DNA of 64,000 bases, taken from contig CAJNDS010000037.1 of the NCBI GenBank assembly GCA_905221605.1, positions 174,531-238,530 on the forward strand, given 5' to 3'. How positions within the stretch are numbered: the stretch's first letter is position 1; the number at the start of each line of letters is the position of its first letter. The DNA is from Symbiodinium natans (taxonomy: Eukaryota; Sar; Dinophyceae; Suessiales; Symbiodiniaceae). Below, in pieces: positions 12,201 to 23,400 of this stretch. The notes under the pieces are model-generated. The model was given only the letters and a program-made list of their open reading frames with translations. It was not told the origin of the DNA and made no database searches. A program made the translations under genes and the position numbers.

Positions 12201-12330
12201 AATTTGCAAAGGGGGGGTATGCGCAGCCATACCCTCAAGGCAGGAAATGATTGCATGAGGGGGGGGTTTATAGGGGATAATGATTGCAAGAGGGGGGGGT
12301 TAAAATTTTCAGTGAGGGGTGATGGAGGAA
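12201..12330 (+). repeat. G-run-punctuated spacer at the array edge
   Basis: Runs of seven to nine G separate short related segments containing ATGATTGCA. A similar ATGATTGCA next to a G-run lies at the left edge of the 51-bp array near 9800. The array may therefore be bracketed by copies of one flanking sequence. Confidence 0.5.
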
Positions 12331-15300
12331 GATTAGGTGATGAAGAGGTTCTTCGAGTCATCGGCCACATGGAACAAAGTGACAAAGTGCAGGATCACTG
12401 GATAGGAGCTTGCAGTGCATCAACCCTGCTTGATGTTGGTTTACTGTTTGACAATTTGGGTTTAACAGGTCAGAGCTGGCCACTTCATTCCACTTCAAGG
12501 TTTACAGCTCTATCCTCCTTTTTGATGTTTTTCCGTTCTGAGCTTGCGAACACGAATGCAGGTCGACTCCTTACTAGCCTCTTTGAGCCTCTCAGGTCTA
12601 CACCACAAAGCCAGTCATGGACAAGGTGGACAACGACAGCGACGACAGCGACGACAGCGAGTCTTTGCTTCAGTGGCTTTCGATTGGGTTTCCATTCCGA
12701 TTCGGCGCACTGTCACAGGGCCATGGATCGCCAGAAGTAGTTGACCCCAGCTGGCCAACCAAGTTATATATCACTTGTCATGAGAGGCCCCTCACACTAG
12801 CGTGACTTGCTGCAGATGTTGATATTCACGTGGTCTGCTAGTGCAGACATTCAAGTTCAGGGGTTGCTTGGGCGTTGTGCCATTTGCTAGGTTTGGCTTA
12901 GCACCGACTTCAAGGGGCAAAAGCGTCGGAGTGTCCACGTCCTTTTCTTGATGATTGACCGAGGAGCCTCGTTCCAAGGTGTGGTTCAACACGACGGAGG
13001 CTGCGCTCTGTGGGTGGCCCGAGTTTCGAACAATTATGGGGCGATCAAGGTCACTAGTTACTTGTGTTTGGCATCCCCACCTTAAATTTCAGACTGGTCG
13101 GCCTTTGGTCGAAACCATGGAAGGCCAAAAGCGGTGTACAACCTCGGCGTTCAAAGAGTTTAGGGGAAGACCAAGAAGCCTCAAGCGCTGTACGCGTATG
13201 TCGTGCTAGATGCCTCTTCGTCATGTACGATTGCACCTGAACCCCGCCCAAAAGAAATTGGAAAGTTCCGCGCGCTGCAGAAGCAACACGTTGATTTCCG
13301 AAAAAAAAGTCATAGAGAGGAGGCCTGGCCTCCCGGTTTTCACAGGTAACTCTCACCATGCCATCCCTCGAGCTGGACTCGCTGGGCCCTGAAGTCTGCG
13401 CTCGGTTCACTGTGCGGGTACAGCGATTTTAGGGGTTAATTAGAGGCAATTGCTTTTTGGGAGTTAGCTGGGCCCAAGATGTTAGGATGTTTTTCAAGGT
13501 TGCTAGCTCCTTTCAGTGAGACATCGTTGAATGCCCATGTCCTCAGACCATTCACCTTGGCCTGGCAGGTTTTCCGTACAGAGCAAGAGGCATTCTTTTA
13601 TTCTTTGTCTGTATATAGAAAGTTTTGTGTGCATGAAGCCTTTGAAAGCTTGAGCGGCTTAGCCCGGACTCCAGAGAAGCTCAAAACTCGCGAAGACACC
13701 AAACTTGACTACACTTAGTGACGATCACCACAAAGCGCCAAAAGGCTCGACAACACTTCAAAAGCAATCCCGAGATCAACGCTCCAGGGAACCTCTCCGG
13801 TTCAGCATTCGCGTCCCTTCCTGGAAGCGGGCTCGGAAAGAGGTGCGACCCAAAAACGATGCTGGGGGTTTGTCGGGTTAGCTTGCCCTGCATACTACAA
13901 GCCATGCGCCTCACTCAAAGCCCTTGAGAAAGTTAGTGCTTTGCCTTTGTCTCTTGGCCAACCGTATATCTGAGCCAGAAGCATCAGCACACATTCATAG
14001 ATGCTAGCGCTGCAGCCTCCAGGGACCCAGAAAACGGTTGAGGCCTCAGCTAGACAGAGTGGGTTCGCAGCTGCAGGCTGTGCGGACGTGGTGCTTCAGA
14101 GTTTCAATGGTTTTGTGAGCTTCAAGGCGTGGGCACGTCAACCGTGTGCGCCCCATTTTTCGCTTCAGACCTCATTCTTTCTCCCAGGCGCCTTCCTCAG
14201 GTGCGCGAGCGCTACTGGGATGAAAAGGCAACTTTTGCAGGATTCCAGTCTTCCGGGCTTGGCTGGATTATTCAGCTTCGGGAATCGTTGTTCATGTTCC
14301 ATGTCATTGTTTATTGCCGCGGAAGCTTTCCACACATCGACATGACATATGCCAACGCACCTGAGAAGAGAGAAGTTGAGAACCCAAACGCCACTCCGAG
14401 ATCCCATCTTGAGCTGCAAAGACATCCATGTTGAGCTTCGGTGTCCCAGGCCGCTTAAGAAATTGCAAAAACAATCAAAAAAACAGGCTGTTTTGACGAA
14501 GAGCCTTGCAGGCTGAGGAGCGCAAAGCCTTCCTTGCGGCTCAGCAGGCTCGCCTTTGAAAGAAGGAGCAGTACAAAAGGTTTAGGGGGTGCCCGCACCT
14601 TAGACACAACAGGACGATGGGAATCGCAGGTTCAGACTTCGAGATAGCAGGTTCCCACGCTCGCTTTGGTTTTCATGCGCAGAGGAACACACGCTGGACA
14701 CCCTGGCTGAAGAGTCACAGCTTTCCGACATGACACCAAGGTCACTAAGTCAGGTCTAATTGGGGTCCACGCGCACAAAAATCTGGACACTAAATGTTTT
14801 GTAACGTGGTTTTCGCTTGGGTTTTCAGGGTTAGGGTTTCTGAAGTGCTTTGTCTAGCTCAACGGCAAATGTAGCACAGCACATTGCATAGGTCAAAACT
14901 TCATTGAAACTGTGGTTTTTGCACATGCGAGGAGTTTTTGGCCGCAAACCTAGAATGATCGCCCCCTAAGAAACCAGCACCTTCTGCTACTTGCGCCCTT
15001 CCCGAAACCACTGTGACAAGGAAGCCAGGAAGCCTGAAATCAATCAACTTCGGGCTTATGGTTGCAGTTGAGGGTTTCGCAGCTAAAAGCTAAGCCCGTC
15101 GGTCGTGGATGCTCTGGGATGTGGATGCACTGGCACCATGGATGTTCTCAAGGTTCGGCCGTGGATGTTCCAGAAGTGCAAGCAGGAAAGCATGAAACGG
15201 TCATGATGCTTTGGCGAGTTCAAGAAGGAAAGCAGGAAACAACCATGTTGTTTACGTGCCTGCTGCCTTTTAGGGACATGTTGGGCTCTTTGCTCGAGGT

Positions 15301-16445
15301 TTAGGCCGCATTCATCATAGGGAGGTGGATGCTTCTACGTTTAAAGTATAAAGTGCTGTGTTTCCTTGCAAAAGAGTTCGATTCGAAGTCGGCTGATTGG
15401 AAGAAGGTTTGTTTAAATGGACATGCCGGCCTGAGTGCCTGTGTTGTTTGTCCTGCCTTAGTTTGGAAGTGCCATGAAGCAAGTTTTGGATGTCCGTGTT
15501 GCTTTAAGACACGGCAGGGTGCAGCTTCCTCCCAAATGCTCGAGGCCACAGTATCACCAACAATCCTCAAGCCAAAGTAAAAAGATTAGACTGCGTCTGT
15601 AAAGTAGCCGCAAGCTCGAGTTTAAGCATGGCCAACTTGGAGCTGAAGAAATGTGTCCATGGACCCGTTGAGTTCGTGGCATACTTCTCCCCAAATCCTT
15701 CCAAATCCGTAGGCGGTTGACCTCTTGATGGTGCTGTTCGCATCTGCTTTGTGAGAACTTTATCGTGAAATTGATTTCGACACTGTGCAGGCTGTGGCTG
15801 AAGTGGCCCTCGAGGACTTCCCTTGCAACATGTTTCGCTGCCACAAAATCCCAGCACAACCTTGGAACACAGCCTTGTGCAGGGCAGATACAACTTGTTG
15901 CCTTTCTCATAGCCGCGCTTGAGAAGACCTTAAACGCACTCCTAGCGGCCCGGCCCAAAGTGGCTGGCAATTCCCGAAGATCCTGGCATAACACAACGAC
16001 TTGTTCCGTGACTATCCCCTTGTGCACCAAGCCCTTTTTAAGGGCTTAAAAGGCACTGTGCAACACTGGCAACACTGGCGGCTGTCGCCCACAGCCGGCC
16101 ACACCCCAAGGACTTAGCGGTGCAATGCGGTGCAAGGTGGTTCGCTTCCTGGAGAGGGCGTGTGAGCGATTTTGCTTTAAGCATCGTTTACATGCGATTA
16201 CTTTCTTAGCAGTCGGGGTCCTTTGTCAATCTACGATCGAAGGAGCAGTACAGGCTCGTAAATTACGATTATTGTCCAGTACTGGACATTGCATACCTCT
16301 GCAATGCCGGACCCCTCAGACATCGGAATTGAACTTGGGGATGATGCTGCCGGCAGAAGAATATCTCTTCGGCATCTGCTCCTAAAACTTTTGCTCCTTC
16401 TTCTACTTCTTCTGTTTTTCCTCCGCTGTCTTTATACACCAGACA
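12331..16445. other. non-coding stretch, no gene recognised
   Basis: About 4.1 kb with only short ORFs, several overlapping on opposite strands (for example 15554-16030 minus and 15765-16049 plus). No protein family, RNA gene or repeat was recognised. Confidence 0.45.
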
Positions 16446-17097
16446 CACACACACAGAGACACACACACACACACAGACACAGACACAGACACAGACACAC
16501 AGACACACAGACACACAGACACACAGACACACAGACACACAGACACACAGACACACAGACACACAGACACACAGACACACAGACACACAGACACAGACAC
16601 ACAGACACACAGACACACAGACACACAGACACACAGACACAGACACACAGACACACAGACACAGACACAGACACAGACACAGACACAGACACACAGACAC
16701 ACAGACACACAGACACACAGACACACAGACACACAGACACACAGACACACAGACACACAGACACACAGACACACAGACACACAGACACACAGACACACAG
16801 ACACACAGACACACAGACACACAGACACACAGACACACAGACACACAGACACACAGACACACAGAGACACAGACACACAGACAGAGACACACAGACAGAG
16901 ACACACAGACAGAGACACACAGACAGAGACACACAGACAGAGACACACAGACAGAGACACACAGACAGAGACACACAGACAGAGACACACAGACAGAGAC
17001 ACACAGAGAGAGACACACAGAGACACACAGAGACACACAGAGACACACAGAGACACACAGAGACACACAGAGACACACAGAGACACACAGAGACACA
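16446..17097 (+). repeat. ACACAGAC-type microsatellite
   Basis: An octamer ACACAGAC dominates the first 400 bp. It shifts to a 14-mer with an AGACAG insertion at about 16870-17010, and then to a 10-mer AGACACACAG up to the gap. It is one purine/CA-rich array evolving by changes in unit length. Frames reading Cys-Val-Ser or Thr-His-Arg repeats across it are artefacts. Confidence 0.95.
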
Positions 17098-17197
17098 NNN
17101 NNNNNNNNNNNNNNNNNNNNNNNNNNNNNNNNNNNNNNNNNNNNNNNNNNNNNNNNNNNNNNNNNNNNNNNNNNNNNNNNNNNNNNNNNNNNNNNNN
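17098..17197. other. assembly gap (100 N)
   Basis: One hundred N inside the CA/GA microsatellite, so the true repeat length is unknown. Confidence 0.99.
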
Positions 17198-17335
17198 ACA
17201 CACACACACACACACCCACACACCCACCCACCCACCCACCCACCCACCCACCCACCCACCCACCCACCCACGCACACACGCACACACGCACACACGCACA
17301 CGCACGCACGCACGCATGCATGCACGCACGCACCA
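17198..17335 (+). repeat. CA, CCCA and CGCACA microsatellite
   Basis: Sequential blocks of CA, then CCCA tetramers, then CGCACA and CGCATGCA-like units. It is the right-hand continuation of the array before the gap. Confidence 0.95.
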
Positions 17336-17719
17336 GACAAATCCCAGCAACGCCCAGAAGGTCCACGCTGCATTCCTGCGCGCCGAAACCTCTAACTGCA
17401 ACATCGTACAGACTGAGCAAACGACCCTCATGTACTTGAGTCTTGAATCCAGGAGCTGCTCTCAAAGCCTTTGCCAGTCTTTGAGGACAGGTTCGCGGTT
17501 GGTTTGTAGGACTCGTGAACTGGGATTTGTCAGTTTGCCCCCTTCATTCCGGGGTGGATCTGTAATTAGTGGGTAAACCCCTCGTCGGACTCCCCCAACA
17601 GAATTGTCATGTTTCGTGTTCGACAGCATCAAACTTTCAACACAAATGACTGACACTGAGTGGTTGGAGTGGGTAGGGGTGCCGGAGGTTTGATTGGCGT
17701 GGTTGTTGGGATGCGGGGG

Positions 17720-18640
17720 GGGGGGGCCGTGGTGTTAGTTGGTGCGTGGTGGTTGGTGCGTGGTGGTTAGTCTGTGGTGGTTGGTGTGTGGTTGTGGTTG
17801 TGGCTGCGTGGCTGCGTGGCTGGCTGGCTGGCTGGCTGCGTGGCTGGCTGGCTGGCTGGCTGCGTGGCTGGCTGGCTGGCTGCGTGGCTGGCTGGCTGGC
17901 CGCGTGGCTGGCTGGCTGGCTGCGTGGCTGGCTGGCTGGCTGCGTGGCTGGCTGGGCTGGCTGCGTGGCTGGCTGCGTGGCTGGCTGGGCTGGGTGCGTG
18001 GCTGGCTGGGCTGGCTGTGTGGCTGGCTGGGCTGGCTGCGTGGCTGGCTGGGCTGGCTGCGTGGCTGGCTGGGCTGGCCGTGTGGCTGGCTGCGCTGGCT
18101 GCGCTGGCTGCGTGGCTGGCTGCGCTGCCTGCGTCTCTGGCTGCGCTGGCTGCGTGGCTGGCTGGGCTGGCTGCGTGGCTGCTGCGTGGCTGGCTGGGCT
18201 GGCTGCGGGCTGGCTGCGTGGCTGGCTGCATTGCTGGCTGGGCTGGCTGCGTGGTTGGCTGGGCTGGCTGCGTGGTTGGCTGGGCTGGCTGCATGTGGCT
18301 GGCTGGGCTGGCTGCGTGGCTGGCTGGGCTGGCTGCGTGGCTGGCTGGGGCTGGCTGCGTGGCTGGCTGGGCTGGCTGCGTGGCTGGCTGGGCTGGCTGC
18401 GTGGCTGGCTGGGCTGGCTGCGTGGCTGGCTGGGCTGGCTGCGTGGCTGGCTGGGCTGGCTGCGTGACTGGCTGTGCTGCCTCCGTGACTGTCTGGGTGG
18501 CTGCGTGGCTGGCTGGGCTGGCTGTGTGGCTGGCTGGGCTGGCTGCGTGGCTGGCTGGGCTGGCTGCGCGGCTGGCTGGGCTGGCTGCGTGGCTGGCTGG
18601 GCTGGCTGCGTGGCTGCGTGGCTGCGTGGCTGCGTGGCCG
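17720..18640 (+). repeat. 21-bp GGCTGGCTGGGCTGGCTGCGT minisatellite
   Basis: A short GTGGTTGGTGCGTG-like block (17735-17800) leads into about 840 bp built from GGCTGGCTGCGT-type units that settle into a 21-bp period. All variants are combinations of GGCT, GGGCT and GCGT. The plus strand is strongly G/T-rich and the minus strand C/A-rich. The period is a multiple of three, so long frames are open on both strands (for example 17746-18675 plus, 17637-18644 minus). These are not credible genes. Confidence 0.92.
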
Positions 18641-19787
18641 CCATGAGTCACATCCAGCTTGGAGAGGCCTTGTGAGCTTTGATTGGGACCTGAACATCCG
18701 GCAAGCCCCGCGCAGGAGCAAGATGACCCGTGACGGAAGGACATCCTCGCAGTCGTAAAAGCTTTCCGGGTTACCGATGAGGTCCGGAAATCCAGGCTCA
18801 GGGGGTTTAGGATCCAGCGTCGGATGCAAACTCCGGTCGATTCGTTTCACTGCTTGCTGTGAGAATCCCGAAAGCCTACAGCTACTGCGAGTCGGAATTG
18901 ATCCGTTTCAACTAGCTCACCAGCTTCTTCGGGAGCCAGATGTATGCAGGGATCGTGGCTTGGTACTCCAAGGCATAAAGCGCATGTCTAGATGCAGATG
19001 GGAAGCTTGCTGCGTGTAGCCATAGTGTAGCTCCGAGCTTGTATCCCGCCCACTTGACTAGCTCCAAAACCCAGGTCAGTTCAACAGAAATCTGCCCATT
19101 GAAGACCTCCTTGACCGCCACTGCGAGTTGTAATTGATGTCGGTGAAGAACCGTTTCAACTAGCTCACCAGCTTCTTCGGGAGCCAGAAGCATGTAGGGA
19201 TCGCGGCTTGGTACTCCAAGGCGCTACAGCCGTCACAAAGATCTCCCACTCTAGCCAACGCAAGACGAGGCTCGAAAAGCTCGGCCAAGCATGTCTAGAC
19301 ATGCAGATGGGAAGCTTGCTGCGTGTAGCCATAGTGTAGCTCCGAGCCTGTATCCCGCCCACTTGACTTTGGCCCAAGCCAAGTGGCGCACGGCGTGTGT
19401 GAAGTTCCTTCAATGAAGGTTCTGACAAGGGGGAGGATGAACGAGCTGTCAAGAGAGTCCTCTGATGACTTTCAGCTCTTGGCCTCTCAACCTTGTTACG
19501 CTGGCCACAGACCCCTTGCCGTGCACGCCGGACGCAGCTTGGGAGCGTGCATGTGTGAGAATGTGAGAATGCAAGAGCCACTACCCCTGAGATTCCAAGA
19601 GTCCTGCTGAACAAATCTCCGGCTGAGTCCGGCAATCCCATCTCCCACCCGACCTAGCTTAGAAGGCATCGCGTTCTCAATGAAACAGATTGCCCTAGTC
19701 GCAGCGGCTGGTATGGGAGCATTGGCTCGTCGAACTGACGGCGGTTGGCCGGCAGCCCGGATTCGAAGGTGCTTGTGGGCTTAGCAA

Positions 19788-19934
19788 TCAAGATTCTGTG
19801 TAGAGCTTGGGCTTGTGCTGTCTGAGTTGCCGAGCAGCAGAGTTTTCAGAAGAGACGCGCTGGTATCGATCCTTTTCGATTGACAGTACAAGCAGCATGG
19901 TTTGGCCCTGGCCTTTTTCTGCGCATTTCTGCGC
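19788..19934 (-). CDS. candidate terminal exon Z of the array gene
   Basis: Following the GTAAGC donor, a CCTCAG acceptor 92 bp downstream on the minus strand would continue exon Y in phase for 48 codons to a stop. The product is polar and basic and ends HKPKLYTES. The 92-bp putative intron varies between units (length of its A-run, and a ~30-bp insertion in the last unit) while the block itself is unchanged in most units. Unit 3 carries several indels here. No family is recognised. Another frame through the same DNA is also open, so coding status is uncertain. Confidence 0.3.
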   Translation of the reverse strand, partial: AQKCAEKGQGQTMLLVLSIEKDRYQRVSSENSAARQLRQHKPKLYTES

Positions 19935-20026
19935 CTGAGGATCGCGAGGCGGCGGGCCTGGGCCGCCGGGCCATACCACAAGCATCAACATTCCATGAGA
20001 GCAACAAAAAAGGCGTAAATGCTTAC
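19935..20026 (-). other. candidate 92-bp GT-AG intron in the array gene
   Basis: It starts GTAAGC and ends CCTCAG on the minus strand. The same donor occurs in every unit. In the last unit the corresponding stretch contains an insertion (about 28590-28630), which is tolerated as expected for an intron. Confidence 0.3.
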
Positions 20027-20127
20027 CTCCCTCAGAAGTCGGGCCCTAACCAGGCCCCGTGAACTGTCTGCATACTTGGCCAAGTCCTTTGATCTCTTCC
20101 CAAGGAAGTGCTCGCGAGAGAAATAAT
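20027..20127 (-). CDS. candidate exon Y of the array gene, unknown protein
   Basis: A minus-strand block reading FSREHFLGKRSKDLAKYADS and ending in LLRE directly before GTAAGC, a strong consensus 5' splice site. The upstream boundary (AAGCCAG) is tentative. A 10-bp tandem duplication seen in several units lies just upstream of it. The phase of its start does not fit exon X directly, so another small exon may lie between, or the boundary is wrong. No homologue is recognised. Confidence 0.3.
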
Positions 20128-20296
20128 CTGGCTTTAGGGTAGCCAGGAGAGTTTTTCGGAGGTCGTTCGGGTGGCCTTGGGGAATGCAGACTCTGGTCGA
20201 TTCGCGGCACTGCTTGCGTGAGAATCCCCGAAAACCTACAGCTCCAAAACCCACTCAGTTCAACAGAAATCTGCCCATTGAGTTTGCAACCAGGAC

Positions 20297-20491
20297 CTCC
20301 TTGACCGCCACGGCGAGTTGTAATTGATATCGGTGCAGAACCGTTTCAACTAGCTCACAAGCTTCTTCGGGAGCCAGAAGTATGTAGGGATCGCGGCTTG
20401 GTACTTCAAGGCATAAAGCGCTACAGCCGTCACAAAGATCTCCCACTCTAGCCAACGCAAGACGAGGCTCGAAAAGCTCGGCCAAGCATGT
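20297..20491 (-). CDS. candidate exon X of the array gene (unit 2), unknown protein
   Basis: This minus-strand block of 65 codons is open in the same frame in several units. It contains CDGCSALCLEVPSRDPY and a Leu/Glu/Ala-rich segment reading APEEAGELVETVL. It is bounded by AG at the upstream side and GT at the downstream side. In different units the sequence just upstream (CTAG or CCAG) and just downstream (10-bp and ~30-bp variants) differs in length, while the block keeps its length in units 2, 3, 7 and 8. Units 1, 4, 5 and 6 carry frame-breaking indels inside it, so they would be pseudogenes. I do not recognise the protein, and the splice calls are inference. Confidence 0.3.
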
Positions 20492-23400
20492 CTAGACATG
20501 CAGATGGGAAGCTTGCTGCGTGTAGCCATAGTGTAGCTCCGAGCTTGTATCCCGCCCACTTGACTTTGGCCCAAGCCAAGTGGCGCACGGCGTGTGTGAA
20601 GTTCCTTCAATGAAGGTTCTGACAAGGGGGAGGATGAACGAGCTGTCAAGAGAGTCCTCTGATGACTTTCAGCTCTTGGCCTCTCAACCTTGTTACGCTG
20701 GCCACAGACCCCTTGCCGTGCACGCCGGATGCAGCTTGGGAGCGTGCATGTGTGAGAATGTGAGAATGCAAGAGCCACTACCCCTGAAATTCCAAGAGTC
20801 CTGCTGAACAAATCTCCGGCTGAGTCCGGCAATCCCATCTCCCACCCGACCTAGCTTAGAAGGCATCGCGTTCTCAATGAAACAGATTGCCCTAGTCGCA
20901 GCGGCTGGTATGGGAGCATTGGCTCGTCGAACTGACGGCGGCCCGGCCGGCAGCCCGGATTCGAAGGTGCTTGTGGGCTTAGCAATCAAGATTCTGTGTA
21001 GAGCTTGGGCTTGTGCTGTCTGAGTTGCCGAGCAGCAGAGTTTTCAGAAGAGACGCGCTGGTATCGATCCTTTTCGATTGACAGTACAAGCAGCATGGTT
21101 TGGCCCTGGCCTTTTTCTGCGCATTTCTGCGCCTGAGGATCGCGAGGCGGCGGGCCTGGGCCGCCGGGCCATACCACAAGCATCAACATTCCATGAGAGC
21201 AACAAAAAAGGCGTAAATGCTTACCTCCCTCAGAAGCCAGGCCCTAACCAGGCCCCGTGAACTGTCTGCATACTTGGCCAAGTCCTTTGATCTCCTCCCA
21301 AGGAAGTGTTCGCGAGAAAAATCGTCTGGCTTTAGGGTAGCCGCGGGTAGCCAGGAGAGCTTTTCGGAGGTCGTTCGGGTGGCCTTGGGGAATGCAGACT
21401 CTGGTCGATTCGCGGCACTGCTTGCGTGAGAATCCCCGAAAGCCTACAGCTCCGAAACCCACTCAGTTCAACAGAAATCACACGAGTGACGCAGCCAGGT
21501 CAGGTGCCTTTTGAGTTTGCAACCAAGACCTCCTTCACCGCCACTGCGAGTTGTAATTGATATCGCTGAAGAACCGTTTCAACTAGCTCACCAGCTTCTT
21601 CGGGAGCCAGAAGCATGTAGGGATCGCGGCTTGGTACTTCAAGGCATAAAGCGCTACAGCCGTCACAACGATCCCCCACTCTAGCCAACGCAAGACCAGG
21701 GTCTAAAAGCTCGGCCAAGCATTTCTGGATGCAGATGGGAAGCTTGCTGCGTGTAGCCTTAGTGTAGCTCCGAGCCTGTATCCCGCCCACTTGACTTTGG
21801 CCCAAGCCAAGTGGCGCACGGCGTGTGTGAAGTTCCTTCAATGAAGGTTCTGACAAGGGGGAGGATGAACGAGCTGTCAAGAGAGTCCTCTGATGACTTT
21901 CAGCTCTTGGCCTCTCAACCTTGTTACGCTGGCCACAGACCCCTTGCCGTGCACGCCGGACGCAGCTTGGGAGCGTGCATGTGTGAGAATGTGAGAATGC
22001 AAGAGCCACTACCCCTGAGATTCCAAGAGTCCTGCTGAACAAATCTCCGGCTGAGTCCGGCAATCCCATCTCCCACCGAACTAGCTTAAAGGCATTCGGT
22101 TTCTCAATTGAAACAGAGTGCCTAGTCGCAGCGGCTGGTATAGGGAGCATTGGCTCGTCGAAACTGGACGGCGTTGGCCGGAAGCCCGGAGTCGAAGGTG
22201 CTTGGGGTTAGCAATCCAGATTCTGTGAGAGCTGGCTTGTGCTGTTGAAGTTGCCGAGCAGCAGAGTTCTTCAGAAGAAGCCAGCGCTCGGTATCGATCC
22301 TTTTCGATTGACAGTACAAGCAGCATGGTTTGGCCCTGGCCTTTTTCTGCGCATTTCTGCGCCTGAGGATCGCGAGGCGGCGGGCCTGGGCCGCCGGGCC
22401 ATACCACAAGCATCAACATTCCATGAGAGCAACAAAAAGGCGTAAATGCTTACCTCCCTCAGAAGCCAGGCCCTAACCAGGCCCCGTGAACTGTCTGCAT
22501 ACTTGGCCAAGTCCTTTGATCTCCTCCCAAGGAAGTGTTCGCGAGAAAAATCGTCTGGCTTTAGGGTAGCCGCGGGTAGCCAGGAGAGCTTTTCGGAGGT
22601 CGTTCGGGTGGCCTTGGGGAATGCAGACTCTGGTCGATTCGCGGCACTGCTTGCGTGAGAATCCCCGAAAGCCTACAGCTCCAAAACCCAGTCAGTTCAA
22701 CATAGATCTGCCCATTGAAGACCTCCTTGACCGCCACTGCGAGTTGTAATTGATATCGCTGAAGAACCGTTTCAACTAGCTCACCAGCTTCTTCGGGAGC
22801 CAGAAGTATGTAGGGATCGCGGCTTGGTACTTCAAGGCATAAAGTGCTACAGCCGTCACAAAGATCTTCCCACTTTAGCCATCGCAAGACGAGAGTCTAA
22901 AAGCTCGGCCAAGCATTTCTAGATGCAGATGGGAAGCTTGCTGCGTGTAGCCTTAGTGTAGCTCTGAGCCTGTATCCCGCCCACTTGACTTTGGCCCAAG
23001 CCAAGTGGCGCACGGCGCGTGTGAAGTTCCTTCAATGAAGGTTCTGACAATGGGGGAGGATGAACGAGCTGTCAAGAGAGTCCTCTGATGACTTTCAGCT
23101 CTTGGCCTCTCAACCTTGTTACGCTGGCCACAGACCCCTTGCCGTGCACGCCGGATGCAGCTTGGGAGCGTGCATGTGTGAGAATGTGAGAATGCAAGAG
23201 CCACTACCCCTGAAATTCCAAGAGTCCTGCTGAACAAATCTCCGGCTGAGTCCGGCAATCCCATCTCCCACCCGACCTAGCTTAGAAGGCATCGCGTTCT
23301 CAATGAAACAGATTGCCCTAGTCGCAGCGGCTGGTATGGGAGCATTGGCTCGTCGAACTGACGGCGGCCCGGCCGGCAGCCCGGATTCGAAGGTGCTTGT

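Noticed and set aside
14825-14850. GGGTTAGGGTTT patch as an interstitial telomere
   Set aside because: Only about one and a half units, which is too short to separate from chance.
16269-17465. 300-400-codon frames of Cys-Val-Ser or Thr-His-Arg
   Set aside because: Microsatellite translated through an assembly gap; open on both strands.
17637-18850. 300-370-codon frames rich in Ala-Gly-Trp-Leu or Gln-Pro-Ala-Ser
   Set aside because: Products of the 21-bp minisatellite, open in several frames on both strands.
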